Shown here in pieces: positions 1 to 7,115 of a DNA stretch of 7,710 nt (position 1 is the first letter of the stretch; every line of letters begins with the position of its first letter). A program made the translations under genes and the position numbers. Source of the stretch: Brumimicrobium sp964346075 (lineage in GTDB: Bacteria > Bacteroidota > Bacteroidia > Flavobacteriales_D > Crocinitomicaceae); contig CAYFTH010000129.1 in NCBI GenBank assembly GCA_964346075.1, positions 1 to 7,710 on the forward strand. The letters run 5' to 3'. The notes beneath the pieces are model-generated. The model saw only the letters and a program-made list of their open reading frames with translations. It searched no databases and was not told the DNA's origin.

Positions 1-263
1 TAGGGATAGAAATTTGGCGTTTCGAGTAAGGCTCCTATATTTTTTCGGTTTTCATCCTTTTGGCCATTCCCAAACCAGTTGAAGGTCCCTTTTTTAGGTT
101 TAATCACTCCTAATAACATACCAAGTGTAGTCGTTTTGCCACTCCCGTTTGGCCCGAGTAATCCAAATATTTGCCCTTCTTCAACGGTTATGCTTAGATC
201 TTTGACAGCAACGGTGTCCTTGTATTCCTTTCTAAGATGTTGCGTTGTTAATACCTCACTCAT
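1..263 (-). CDS. ABC transporter ATP-binding protein, BcrA-like (N-terminal part; runs off the left edge)
   Basis: This is the cytoplasmic ATPase subunit of an ABC transporter. Only the first 87 residues are in the window. It begins MSEVLTTQHLRKEY. An aromatic A-loop residue (Tyr14) precedes a Walker A motif GPNGSGKT at residues 37-44, which binds the phosphates of ATP. At residues 76-87 the sequence IGALLETPNFYP appears where many ABC ATPases have their Q-loop. An E-[ST]-P-x-F-Y-P pattern there is, from memory, typical of the BcrA/ABC-2 exporter class (peptide antibiotic resistance and similar). It does not look like GldA, whose Walker A context differs. The ATG at 263-261 gives the standard N-terminus. 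The leader shows no clear Shine-Dalgarno. The gene follows the second RemB-like gene after 51 bases with no convincing terminator between, so cotranscription is possible. The permease gene, Walker B and signature motif would lie to the left of the window. The substrate cannot be read from this fragment. Confidence 0.93.
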   Translation of the reverse strand, partial: MSEVLTTQHLRKEYKDTVAVKDLSITVEEGQIFGLLGPNGSGKTTTLGMLLGVIKPKKGTFNWFGNGQKDENRKNIGALLETPNFYP

Positions 264-314
264 AAGAAGTTGTTTTTATAAAATTAGTATTTTCGATGAG
301 ATTACCGTAAAAAA

Positions 315-1874
315 TCAAAAAGTTAGCGAACGCTCATTCCACAACTGGGTTCGAATACCTCCAAAAATGAAAGGTTGTGTAATCGTTGGTTGATTCCTGA
401 GTGAGCGCATCTCCAAACCTGGTCGAATAAAAGCGTTAAGTCTCATTTTATACGATAATTCATAGTTCAATTCCAGCGTTCCTCTGAGGCGATTGAGTTT
501 ACCATTGCCTCCGATGCGATAACCATATTCATACGGACGATCAGTATAAGATCGATAAATATCGGCTCCGTAACTTTCGGAATCATTGGCGTCGAGACCA
601 CCTTGCTGAGCAAACATGAACGTCGCCCTTATCGAAAGGCGCGGTGTTACGAAATAGCGCGCTTCTGAAAAAGACTCTACGAAGTTCGCGCCCAGAGGGT
701 GTGCGAGCGGTATACCCTGATTACCGTAAACGGTAGATTCATTGAGGTGGGAATAAGTGAATGGCCTTGCAAAGTTGAGTTCTGTTAACCATCTGATTTC
801 GTGCTCGCCAAGTCGCGTTTTGGATTTTATACCAAATTGACCGCCGTATTTATTGGCCCACCACCGGGTACGATTGACCAACTCATCCAGTACGAAATCA
901 TCAATAACGAGCTGACCGTAGATCATTAGTTTCCTGAATTGGTAAGAGGTATTGATCCCAATCAATAGGCGATCTTGTGAACCAATGCTATATTCTGTGG
1001 GTCTGTAAAACAGAAAGGGGTTGAGATATTCTACTTCAAACCCTCGGTTCATCAAAGTGTCTTTAGGTGCGAATACCACCGATTCAAACAAACCGATTTT
1101 AAAATTTTGGTTGACATGAAAATCGAGCGTGTGTGTAGCTGAAAATTTGTTTTGTCGCTGATTGCCAACATCCTCGTTCAACAACTGATAACTATTAGTG
1201 AATTCAATTTTCCAAAAGCGGGTACGCAATTTAACAAATGGTCGAGGAGCTCCAAAGTCGCTTAAAAGCATTGATCGATTGCCTTCTCCAATGAACTGGT
1301 GATCGATTCCCGTCTGTACTTCAAAAAAATCCGCTGGACGATAGCTGATACGTGCACGGGGTTGAAAAATAGTAGCGGTTGCGGTATCGTTACTTCTATA
1401 AAATGAATTCTGCAAAATACTATTGAAAGGACCTGCATTAGGCGAATTGGATACAGCTCCAACGTTAAAAATTGCACGACCGCGCCATTTATTATTGAGT
1501 TGAACCGTTATTCCTGCGCCTATTGCTCCACGGAAATCTTGTACATCATTTTCAAATGCTTGACTTCCTAGTAAGTTAACCGCAGGGAACACATTTACTT
1601 CTCTGTTGTAATGTTCGGTGTTTTTAGAGTAAAGCGATATTCCGATCTGAGGGTAGCAGTATTGGACACTGGGTAATACACTCCCGTTTAAAGCAGGAAA
1701 TTGGAAACGATTTTTCTCATTTAAGAATGCAGTAAACTGACAGGGATGAACAAAACCTCTCGATATCTGACCGGAAAGTGTTTTTTCTGCATTCACAGTA
1801 GTAATCGTGTCTTGTTGAGCCCAGCTCATTGGGACAAACATCAGAATTATCGCTATGGAAACCGTTAATCGCAT
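315..1874 (-). CDS. remB: RemB-type outer-membrane beta-barrel protein (gliding motility RemB / Wzi-like family)
   Basis: This is a predicted outer-membrane barrel of 519 residues. It starts with a signal peptide (residues 1-19, MRLTVSIAIILMFVPMSWA, cut before QQ). It continues as alternating polar and aromatic beta strands and ends in Phe, as barrel proteins commonly do. Two motifs recall the RemB family: FIGEGNRSMLLSD at 194-206, and GIPLAHPLGANFVESF at 387-402 preceded by PFTYSH at 371-376. RemB is known from flavobacterial gliding screens, and related proteins are also annotated as capsule-assembly Wzi family; its molecular role is not settled. I use ATG at 1874-1872, which overlaps the upstream stop as TGATG. 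A TTG one codon earlier is possible but less likely. Translation is therefore probably coupled to the upstream paralogue. Of the two barrels in this window, this one keeps the motifs that I recognise best and is the better candidate for the true remB. The family call is by recognition of motifs, not by search. Confidence 0.72.
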   Translation of the reverse strand: MRLTVSIAIILMFVPMSWAQQDTITTVNAEKTLSGQISRGFVHPCQFTAFLNEKNRFQFPALNGSVLPSVQYCYPQIGISLYSKNTEHYNREVNVFPAVNLLGSQAFENDVQDFRGAIGAGITVQLNNKWRGRAIFNVGAVSNSPNAGPFNSILQNSFYRSNDTATATIFQPRARISYRPADFFEVQTGIDHQFIGEGNRSMLLSDFGAPRPFVKLRTRFWKIEFTNSYQLLNEDVGNQRQNKFSATHTLDFHVNQNFKIGLFESVVFAPKDTLMNRGFEVEYLNPFLFYRPTEYSIGSQDRLLIGINTSYQFRKLMIYGQLVIDDFVLDELVNRTRWWANKYGGQFGIKSKTRLGEHEIRWLTELNFARPFTYSHLNESTVYGNQGIPLAHPLGANFVESFSEARYFVTPRLSIRATFMFAQQGGLDANDSESYGADIYRSYTDRPYEYGYRIGGNGKLNRLRGTLELNYELSYKMRLNAFIRPGLEMRSLRNQPTITQPFIFGGIRTQLWNERSLTF

Positions 1875-3436
1875 CAAAAGTCCATATAATGATTAAAAAG
1901 GTTTGACTTTACTCCAAAAAAGATTAGACCGTGGTTGACATCACCTTCTAAAGCGCTAGTTGATTGACGATAAACCGCTTTGGCAAAAACGGTGAGCATT
2001 GTACTTTTATTCATCAAATAGCCAAGTTCTGCCGAAGTATATTTTACCGTTATTGGGGTGTTTTTAACGACGTCATTTTTTGAGGCGAACAAAGCCTCTT
2101 TGAATGGCATCATCTGGTTAGCTTCATAAAAGATATGCTTGACATTCAGGGTTATTCCTTTCCAGCGATAACCTGCGCGAATGATGAATTCCTCAAAACC
2201 GTTACCTAAAGTATGAGCAATGGGTAAGTTAAAATGCGTAAAAGCCAATCTGCGATTGCCCGATGCGTAAAGTCGTTCTGTGGCTTTGTTATACTCGATC
2301 TGCACCTTTAAATGAGGGATGGAAAAGAGATCTGAGCTTCTGTATCCGAATTGAATGCCGTATTGTTCATGCCCTATATCGCCACTCACGGCCTGCGCAT
2401 AGAACATGTGGTTGGTGAAAAATCGCCAGCCAATATTAAGTCCCATGAAATTTCGGAGCCCTTTATTTTCTGAACCCACTGCTGCCGAGTTGACCCCGAT
2501 AAGTGGCTGATAAAAGTAAGGACTCAATGCCTGATCACCCGTTGAATCATCACGGAGGTAGATAGAGGATTCAAATACCCCGATTGATAACGACGGAATA
2601 GGGGAGTATGTCAAGTAATGCAACCCTATTCCCTTTCTTTCAAAGGGTGGTTCCACCATATTGGTAAAGCGTTTTCTCAGGAGGTTGAGTTGCTTCCCGC
2701 GTACCCAGGAATAGTTGAGACCTGGAAATAGTTCCCAATCCACTTGAAGGCGTGTAAAATTGAATGAATTGTCTGACAACAGCATTGAACGGTGCCCCCA
2801 GCCGATGAAAGAAGGATCGTTACCAAAATGTAAGCGCAGGGATTCCAGTGGTTCAAAACGCACATAACTCATCGATGAGGCGTAATCGAAACCGTTTGTT
2901 TTAAAAGGTTTAGTCCTTCCGCCATTGGGGATGACTGCATTGGAAGTGATGTATTCCTGTCCGTTAAAGCGTTGTTCTCCTCGACTTTCAAAATAAGAGG
3001 TTCTAAAATCTGTGAACCGCGCTTGATTTTCAAAAAAGGCGGTGTAGAATGTAAATTTGCTACCTAGTTGACCTAGCGCTTGAGCACCTCTTGTGTTTCT
3101 GAATAATAATGCGCCACTTCCCTGTAATTGTTCTTGGCCAACCGATAGATGAATTAACGGATCGACGGCAAGAAAATATTCTCGTCCTTGCTGCTGAATG
3201 AAGTGTTCTTCAAATAATTTGCGAAAAATCCAGCTACGCGAGGTGTCCTTGAGAGGCGTTCTGCGATGAGCTGCTGCGTTAGTAATGGGAAAAAAACCGT
3301 TACTGATGACTTGATGGTCGCCGGATAGTATGATTTCGTCTTTTACGGAAGTACCCAAAGGAGTAAGTATACGTTCCTGAGCGGTGCTACTCAAAACAAA
3401 AAAGAACAGCAGTATGTAGATCATCCAACTTTTCAT
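1874..3436 (-). CDS. RemB/Wzi-like outer-membrane beta-barrel protein, diverged paralogue of the next gene
   Basis: This is a 520-residue predicted outer-membrane barrel. A signal peptide occupies residues 1-19 (basic start, hydrophobic LLFFFVL core, STA before QE). The mature part is rich in alternating beta strands and ends HYMDF, a terminal Phe typical of barrels. It is homologous to the gene that follows: FIGWGHRSMLLSDNSFNF at 210-227 matches FIGEGNRSMLLSD there, and LPIAHTLGNGFEEF at 404-417 matches IPLAHPLGANFVESF. The two motifs are 192 residues apart in both proteins. Outside these blocks the pair has diverged strongly; for example the PFTYSH block of the partner is not kept here. The gene begins with ATG overlapping the cysQ stop (ATGA) and ends overlapping the start of its partner (TGATG), so it sits in a translationally coupled trio. 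Possible roles are polysaccharide binding or export at the surface, or gliding. None is shown by the sequence itself. Confidence 0.7.
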   Translation of the reverse strand: MKSWMIYILLFFFVLSSTAQERILTPLGTSVKDEIILSGDHQVISNGFFPITNAAAHRRTPLKDTSRSWIFRKLFEEHFIQQQGREYFLAVDPLIHLSVGQEQLQGSGALLFRNTRGAQALGQLGSKFTFYTAFFENQARFTDFRTSYFESRGEQRFNGQEYITSNAVIPNGGRTKPFKTNGFDYASSMSYVRFEPLESLRLHFGNDPSFIGWGHRSMLLSDNSFNFTRLQVDWELFPGLNYSWVRGKQLNLLRKRFTNMVEPPFERKGIGLHYLTYSPIPSLSIGVFESSIYLRDDSTGDQALSPYFYQPLIGVNSAAVGSENKGLRNFMGLNIGWRFFTNHMFYAQAVSGDIGHEQYGIQFGYRSSDLFSIPHLKVQIEYNKATERLYASGNRRLAFTHFNLPIAHTLGNGFEEFIIRAGYRWKGITLNVKHIFYEANQMMPFKEALFASKNDVVKNTPITVKYTSAELGYLMNKSTMLTVFAKAVYRQSTSALEGDVNHGLIFFGVKSNLFNHYMDF

Positions 3437-4269
3437 GCTGAATCTGAATTGTCAAAAACAACCGATTTCGGTACATGTTTGTTGTAGGCAATGAAGTAGG
3501 GATTCATGAGATTACTCTTGTTATAAACAAGTGGCTTTCCGTTCTCTAATGCAATGATTTCTCCACCTATTGCATTAAAGATGGCGTGACCAGCTGCTAT
3601 ATCCCATTCCATTGTGGGAGCAAATCGCGGATAAACATCGGCCATGCCCTTTACGAGATAAAAAAATTTCAAGGCTGATCCCATTTTAATGGATTCAAAT
3701 TTATTATAGTGTTCTTCGATGCGGTGAATCAGTGATAGAATATCGCCCGTGTAGTGACTGCGCGAAGAAATAATCGTTATAGGTTTTTCAATAGGTGGTA
3801 AAGGGTTTAACTTATTCCACAGAGCAGGTTCATCGATTTCGTTGAAATTGCAAAAAAAGGCTCCAGTTGCTGGACTTCCAAAAATGATATTTTGATTAAC
3901 AGGAGAAGCAATTAATCCAAAAGAAGGTTTATGATTTTCGATCAATGCGATGTTAATCACGAATTCACCGTTTCCTTTAATAAATTCCTTCGTTCCATCG
4001 AGAGGGTCGATACACCAGGATTGGTCCCACTTTTTTCGCTCTTCGAAAGGCGCTTTTTTTCTTTCTTCGCCAGTGATAGGTATATCAGTAGTTTGAAGAT
4101 GTTTTCGAAGAATTTCAGAAGATGCGAAATCGGCTTCTGTTACCGGACTACCATCTGATTTTTCTGCGCGTTCAAACCCTTGTTGGTAAATATCCATGAT
4201 TTTTTCTGATGCTTCAACGAGTGCTACGAGCGCTGTTTTCACCAGTTTTGAAGAGATCTTTTCAATCAT
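3433..4269 (-). CDS. cysQ: 3'(2'),5'-bisphosphate nucleotidase CysQ (PAP phosphatase)
   Basis: The enzyme removes the 3' phosphate from 3'-phosphoadenosine 5'-phosphate (PAP), the by-product of PAPS-dependent sulfate transfer or reduction, giving AMP. It is a 278-residue member of the Mg-dependent inositol monophosphatase superfamily, a normal length for CysQ. Visible motifs are KSDGSPVTEAD at 37-47, GEE at 67-69 (metal-ligand region; Gly replaces the common Ser), DPLDGTKEF at 88-96 with metal ligands Asp88, Asp91 and Gly92-Thr93, and WDIAAG at 222-227 holding the third metal-site Asp223. DPLDGTKEF and the following NGEFVINIALI are characteristic of CysQ rather than general inositol phosphatases. 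There is no signal peptide, so it is cytoplasmic. The ATG at 4269 follows a 64-base AT-rich leader containing TATATTTT (4308-4315), one base off the Bacteroidetes -7 element, so a weak internal promoter is possible. Its stop overlaps the next barrel gene by ATGA. Confidence 0.93.
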   Translation of the reverse strand: MIEKISSKLVKTALVALVEASEKIMDIYQQGFERAEKSDGSPVTEADFASSEILRKHLQTTDIPITGEERKKAPFEERKKWDQSWCIDPLDGTKEFIKGNGEFVINIALIENHKPSFGLIASPVNQNIIFGSPATGAFFCNFNEIDEPALWNKLNPLPPIEKPITIISSRSHYTGDILSLIHRIEEHYNKFESIKMGSALKFFYLVKGMADVYPRFAPTMEWDIAAGHAIFNAIGGEIIALENGKPLVYNKSNLMNPYFIAYNKHVPKSVVFDNSDSA

Positions 4270-4333
4270 GCTATTGATAAATTATTCATACCTAAAGGAG
4301 TCGATTTAAAATATACGCTTTTTTTTGAGATGA

Positions 4334-5185
4334 TCAGAGTTGAATATAGATTTTTCCACTTAAATTGATGGTGCGACTTGCAAGGTTCTTGTGAACAAAA
4401 ACGACATCGCACAATGTAACGAACAGATCATCTCCCTCCCTTTTAAGATAAAGTTCTTGATCATCGCTTTTCAATTCAAAAGGATCGCCACTTTCGTTGG
4501 TAAAGTTAAAAGAAATTTCTGCTTCAATCAGTGGGTTTTCAATATCGTCACCCACTGCCCAACCGTCACGGAGTTGATAAGAACTGGAATAATCCGGTAT
4601 TGGAAGATCAAACAGCATTTCACATCTGGCGCCGGGAAAAATGACGGAAATCTCAAAAGAAGTAGAATCCCACTCTTGTTCATAGTATGGGTTGGCTGAA
4701 CCAGCAGTCGCATTGTCGTAGTATGCGTCATAAACTTCCATATAGTTGTTGGGCATACTGTCGAAACAAGGCGAAGGTTTTGGTAAAATATGTACTTCAT
4801 GTGATTTGACTGCATTATCTGAATTACAGTGATCGTTGCCTGAATCGACTCTGAATACATACACCCCTTCATGTCGTTTGTCTGCATGATCAACGGATAT
4901 AGGATCGGGATCCATCACATTTTCAGTATTGCCAGTTGAATAGTACCAACCCGTCGAAGGAGGATAATCCCAATAATAGTCGGTGTTGACATCCGGTTCT
5001 TCGTAATATCCCACAGGAGTTAGGGTAAAAGGATCCCCTTCAACCACACTATGTGGTCCGGTAATATCAAGGTTTTCACTGCACTCGTTCTTTTGTTTAC
5101 CCCAGTCTTTTAGACAAGAGCTGTGGAGCATTGTAAGTAATAACGTCACCGTTATAGACATCCCCAGGTATTTGATCCGTATCAT
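4334..5185 (-). CDS. Putative secreted lipoprotein with an Ig/PKD-like domain; function unknown
   Basis: I do not recognise this 283-residue protein. The N-terminus (Arg3, Lys5, then ITVTLLLTML) ends at HSSC, giving a likely lipidated Cys24. The lipobox is loose, with His at -3, as is tolerated in Bacteroidetes. LKDW follows the Cys, only a partial match to the acidic surface-export signal of that phylum. Residues about 40-135 look like an Ig or PKD-type beta sandwich: VVEGDPFTLTP, then YYWDY, then EGVYVFRVD, then SHEVHIL. A second, beta-rich and acidic region at about 140-283 (GWAVGDDIENPLIEAEISFNF, then LKREGDDLFVTLCD, then a strand-rich end) is unfamiliar. Five further Cys (35, 120, 140, 188, 259) suggest disulfides outside the cytoplasm. 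The gene starts 19 bases after deoC and probably shares its transcript. The leader has no Shine-Dalgarno. Position ahead of cysQ and two barrels hints at an envelope role, which is inference only. Confidence 0.82.
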   Translation of the reverse strand: MIRIKYLGMSITVTLLLTMLHSSCLKDWGKQKNECSENLDITGPHSVVEGDPFTLTPVGYYEEPDVNTDYYWDYPPSTGWYYSTGNTENVMDPDPISVDHADKRHEGVYVFRVDSGNDHCNSDNAVKSHEVHILPKPSPCFDSMPNNYMEVYDAYYDNATAGSANPYYEQEWDSTSFEISVIFPGARCEMLFDLPIPDYSSSYQLRDGWAVGDDIENPLIEAEISFNFTNESGDPFELKSDDQELYLKREGDDLFVTLCDVVFVHKNLASRTINLSGKIYIQL

Positions 5186-5204
5186 GATAATAGTTTTTAT
5201 TTCG

Positions 5205-5939
5205 TTAGGATTTCATGAGGTTTTTGAGGAGTGAACTCGCCCCGATTCGGAAGGTTGATGGGTGGATATAGTCTTCGCCTAAAATAGCTGAAATGGCTTC
5301 TATAAAAGTTGATGCTTGCTCCCTGGTTCTAACGCCACCACTGATTTTGAGACCGACAGTTTTCCCTGTTTTTTCCCGATGTTCTTTAATGACCTGAGCC
5401 ATGATTTTAGCAGCATCTAATGAGGCCCCTGGAAATTCTTTTCCCGTTGAAGTCTTGATAAAATCAGCACCAGCTTCAACGGCGATTGATGCAGCCCGGC
5501 GAATGCGATCTTCAAGCTCGAGATACCCCGTTTCGAGAATCACCTTTAGTTGCTGGTGTTCCATGAGTCCTTTAATAGCTCTTATTTCATCGGCAACTTG
5601 CTGATTATCGTTCATGTCAAATGCGCCGAGATTCATAACGATATCGATTTCGTCAACCCCTGCTTGAAGTGCAAGTTCACATTCGTTGATACGCGTAGAT
5701 AAAAAACCCTGTGAAGCTGGGAAATGGGCTCCAACAACAGCAGTTTTGATAGGTACTTTTTTCAACCGTTCGACAGCTTGTTGTCCAAAATTAGGGTAGA
5801 GGCAAACAGCAGCGACTTTAAAACCGCGCTGGTAGTAATCGATTGCCATGGCTAAAAATTGTTCAATGCGCTCTTGAGAATCAAATGCGTTTAAACTCGT
5901 AAGATCAACAAGTTTACTAATATTTTCGGGAGTTCTCAT
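5205..5939 (-). CDS. deoC: Deoxyribose-phosphate aldolase DeoC
   Basis: This class I aldolase splits 2-deoxy-D-ribose 5-phosphate into acetaldehyde and glyceraldehyde 3-phosphate, in deoxynucleoside salvage, in the cytoplasm. The 244-residue TIM-barrel protein resembles the E. coli enzyme throughout: LVDLTSLNAFD at 10-20, EIDIVMN with the acid-base Asp99, LKVILETG at 131-138, GADFIKTSTGK at 157-167 with Schiff-base Lys162, LKISGGVRT at 197-205 with the second catalytic Lys198, and FRIGASSLL at 230-238 for phosphate binding. All catalytic residues are present. The C-terminal tail with the E. coli terminal Tyr is absent, as in many shorter homologues. I start at ATG 5939. The frame is open back to a TTG at 5975, but that adds 12 unconserved residues and runs up to the preceding terminator. 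AAAAAGAG just upstream is a weak ribosome site. It heads the second transcription unit, since a terminator lies immediately upstream. Confidence 0.95.
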   Translation of the reverse strand: MRTPENISKLVDLTSLNAFDSQERIEQFLAMAIDYYQRGFKVAAVCLYPNFGQQAVERLKKVPIKTAVVGAHFPASQGFLSTRINECELALQAGVDEIDIVMNLGAFDMNDNQQVADEIRAIKGLMEHQQLKVILETGYLELEDRIRRAASIAVEAGADFIKTSTGKEFPGASLDAAKIMAQVIKEHREKTGKTVGLKISGGVRTREQASTFIEAISAILGEDYIHPSTFRIGASSLLKNLMKS

Positions 5940-5953
5940 GCTCTTTTTAGTTT

Positions 5954-5961
5954 CCAAGTTA
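5954..5961 (-). promoter_or_regulatory. Possible -7 element for deoC
   Basis: On the minus strand this reads TAACTTGG, one mismatch from the Bacteroidetes TAnnTTTG element, ending 14 bases before the deoC ATG. TTTG copies occur 11 and 15 bases upstream, shorter than the usual spacing to the -33 element. A promoter somewhere here is expected because a strong terminator lies just upstream; this exact placement is a guess. Confidence 0.35.
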
Positions 5962-5977
5962 GTATAATTATTCAAAC

Positions 5978-6005
5978 AAAAAAAGCCTATCCGAAGACAG
6001 GCTTT
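5978..6005 (-). terminator. Intrinsic terminator after tonB, with a UUCG tetraloop
   Basis: In minus-strand RNA a 10-base-pair stem AAAGCCUGUC / GAUAGGCUUU (6005-5996 with 5991-5982, one G-U pair) is closed by the very stable C(UUCG)G loop at 5995-5992. The stem runs into seven consecutive U (5984-5978), followed by GUUUG. It lies 19 bases after the tonB stop. Read from the plus strand, the loop is CGAA and only a short T run follows, so it is oriented to stop the gcvH-vanZ-tonB transcript. Confidence 0.93.
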
Positions 6006-6024
6006 ATAGTTCGTTCAAAACAAT

Positions 6025-6693
6025 TTATTGTAATTTAAAGTTGATCGGAATACGGCAATAAGCACGAACGGGTTCACCCTGCTGTTCTGCAGGTTGCCAT
6101 TTGGGCATGTCTCTAACTACGCGCTTGGCTTCTCGGTCAATTTCTTTGGAAACCCCTCGCAGGATTTCAACATCCTGGATACTGCCATCTTTGTTGACAA
6201 CAAATTTGACATATACTTTGCCTTGATCTCCTAATTCCATTGCAATTTCCGGGTATTGAATGTTCTCAGTGAGAAAACGTTGCATGGCCGCCTGACCTCC
6301 AGGGAATCCAGCTTCTTTATCCGGGTAGTCAACAATAGGTGCTTCAGGTTCAGGCTCTGGTTCTTCTTCAATGTCAATTTCGGGAGTTTCCACAACAATT
6401 TCCTCGTCTTCGTCGACGTTTTCGACTTCTTGGATTTCTTCCTGGGGCGGAGGCTGCACCTCTGGTTCAGGAACTTCTTGTACCACGGGCTCCTCTTTGG
6501 GTTCTTCAATCTCCACAGCTTCCTCAGGGATCTCTTCTTTTTGTCGTTTTTCTCTTCCCGAGTTATCAACCACAACGGGCGCTCCAAATTCAAAAGACAG
6601 CGTAATCAAACTACCAACAATAAAAAAACCTAGAAATATCAAAGGCAACTTAATACGTTCATTATCAACTTGGGGATTTTTCTTATATTCCAT
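6025..6693 (-). CDS. tonB: Energy transducer TonB
   Basis: This inner-membrane protein passes energy from the ExbB-ExbD proton channel to TonB-dependent outer-membrane receptors. It has 222 residues. The short cytoplasmic start MEYKKNPQVDNERIK resembles the KKNP...N/E-R start I associate with Bacteroidetes TonB proteins. One membrane helix spans about 16-34. A periplasmic linker at about 47-120 is strongly acidic and proline-rich (EEP, PEPEV, QPPPQEE, EEEPEPEPE), where proteobacterial TonB has Pro-Lys and Pro-Glu repeats. The C-terminal TonB domain at about 128-222 shows FPGGQAAMQRFLTENIQYP, then GKVYVKFVVNKDGSIQDVEI, then MPKWQPAEQQGEPV, and ends in IPINFKL. The ATG at 6693 follows AAAAAGG, a weak ribosome site. 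It lies 35 bases after the vanZ-like gene and before a strong terminator, so it is the last gene of its operon. No exbB or exbD is in the window, so its partners must be encoded elsewhere. Confidence 0.94.
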   Translation of the reverse strand: MEYKKNPQVDNERIKLPLIFLGFFIVGSLITLSFEFGAPVVVDNSGREKRQKEEIPEEAVEIEEPKEEPVVQEVPEPEVQPPPQEEIQEVENVDEDEEIVVETPEIDIEEEPEPEPEAPIVDYPDKEAGFPGGQAAMQRFLTENIQYPEIAMELGDQGKVYVKFVVNKDGSIQDVEILRGVSKEIDREAKRVVRDMPKWQPAEQQGEPVRAYCRIPINFKLQ

Positions 6694-6728
6694 AACCTTT
6701 TTATCTTAATTCATACAAATATCATTCC

Positions 6729-7106
6729 TTATCTGTAAGATGCTTTATATATCAATTTAAAAAGAACAACTCCAAAAATACAACCAATTCCATTAGCAAT
6801 CAAGTCAAACGCCTCAAAATGTCTGCCCGCACTGTACAATTCCTGAAGTAATTCGATGATTGCTCCGAACAATAAACCGCCAAAAACGGCGTATCTGAAC
6901 GCGTGTCGCCGCAAGTTTTTCGATTTATTCTGACGCTTGAGCCCTGTTGACCAAAATAGCGCCAGTAAAGCATACATACCAATGTGAACCATTTTGTCGA
7001 ACCCTTCAAAGGGAGCCTGAGCCAATGAGAAATTATTGGAAGGCGCAAGACTCACAAAGGCGACGAGAATGGTCCAGACGAAACTCGGTAAGAGGAACCG
7101 TGCCAA
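6729..7106 (-). CDS. VanZ-like family membrane protein
   Basis: This is a small integral membrane protein of 125 residues with about four helices (roughly 4-22, 39-55, 72-91 and 103-119). It carries the VanZ-like family pattern: an N-terminal helix ending SLAP, FDKMVHIGMYALLALFW at 36-52 with Lys38 and His41, then EllQ at 85-88, GRHFEAFDLIANGIG at 94-108 with Arg95, Asp101 and Asn105. VanZ itself gives low-level teicoplanin resistance in enterococci, but the family function is unknown and no resistance role should be assumed. There is no ATG early enough to preserve the first helix, so the start is TTG at 7106-7104 (an ATT precedes it). The start is nine bases after the gcvH stop and in the same reading frame, which suggests translation by reinitiation. 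The gene lies between gcvH and tonB in an operon. Confidence 0.85.
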   Translation of the reverse strand: MARFLLPSFVWTILVAFVSLAPSNNFSLAQAPFEGFDKMVHIGMYALLALFWSTGLKRQNKSKNLRRHAFRYAVFGGLLFGAIIELLQELYSAGRHFEAFDLIANGIGCIFGVVLFKLIYKASYR

Positions 7107-7115
7107 AATTAAGAG

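Noticed and set aside
281..335. Terminator at the end of remB
   Set aside because: The only stem (AGC GUUC GCU) has about three pairs before a T-rich stretch, too weak to support.
79..393. Plus-strand open frame of 104 codons
   Set aside because: It is the antisense of the ABC ATPase start, the spacer and the remB end; the minus strand here has a clear Walker A motif.
5940..5975. 12-residue N-terminal extension of deoC from a TTG
   Set aside because: The start would lie against the terminator T tract and the residues are not like the family; the ATG at 5939 aligns with the normal start.
6256..6709. Three overlapping plus-strand open frames and a minus-strand one inside tonB
   Set aside because: They are shadows of the low-complexity Glu/Pro linker; their products are Ser-, Phe- or Lys-rich with no family features, while the tonB frame has a full TonB domain.
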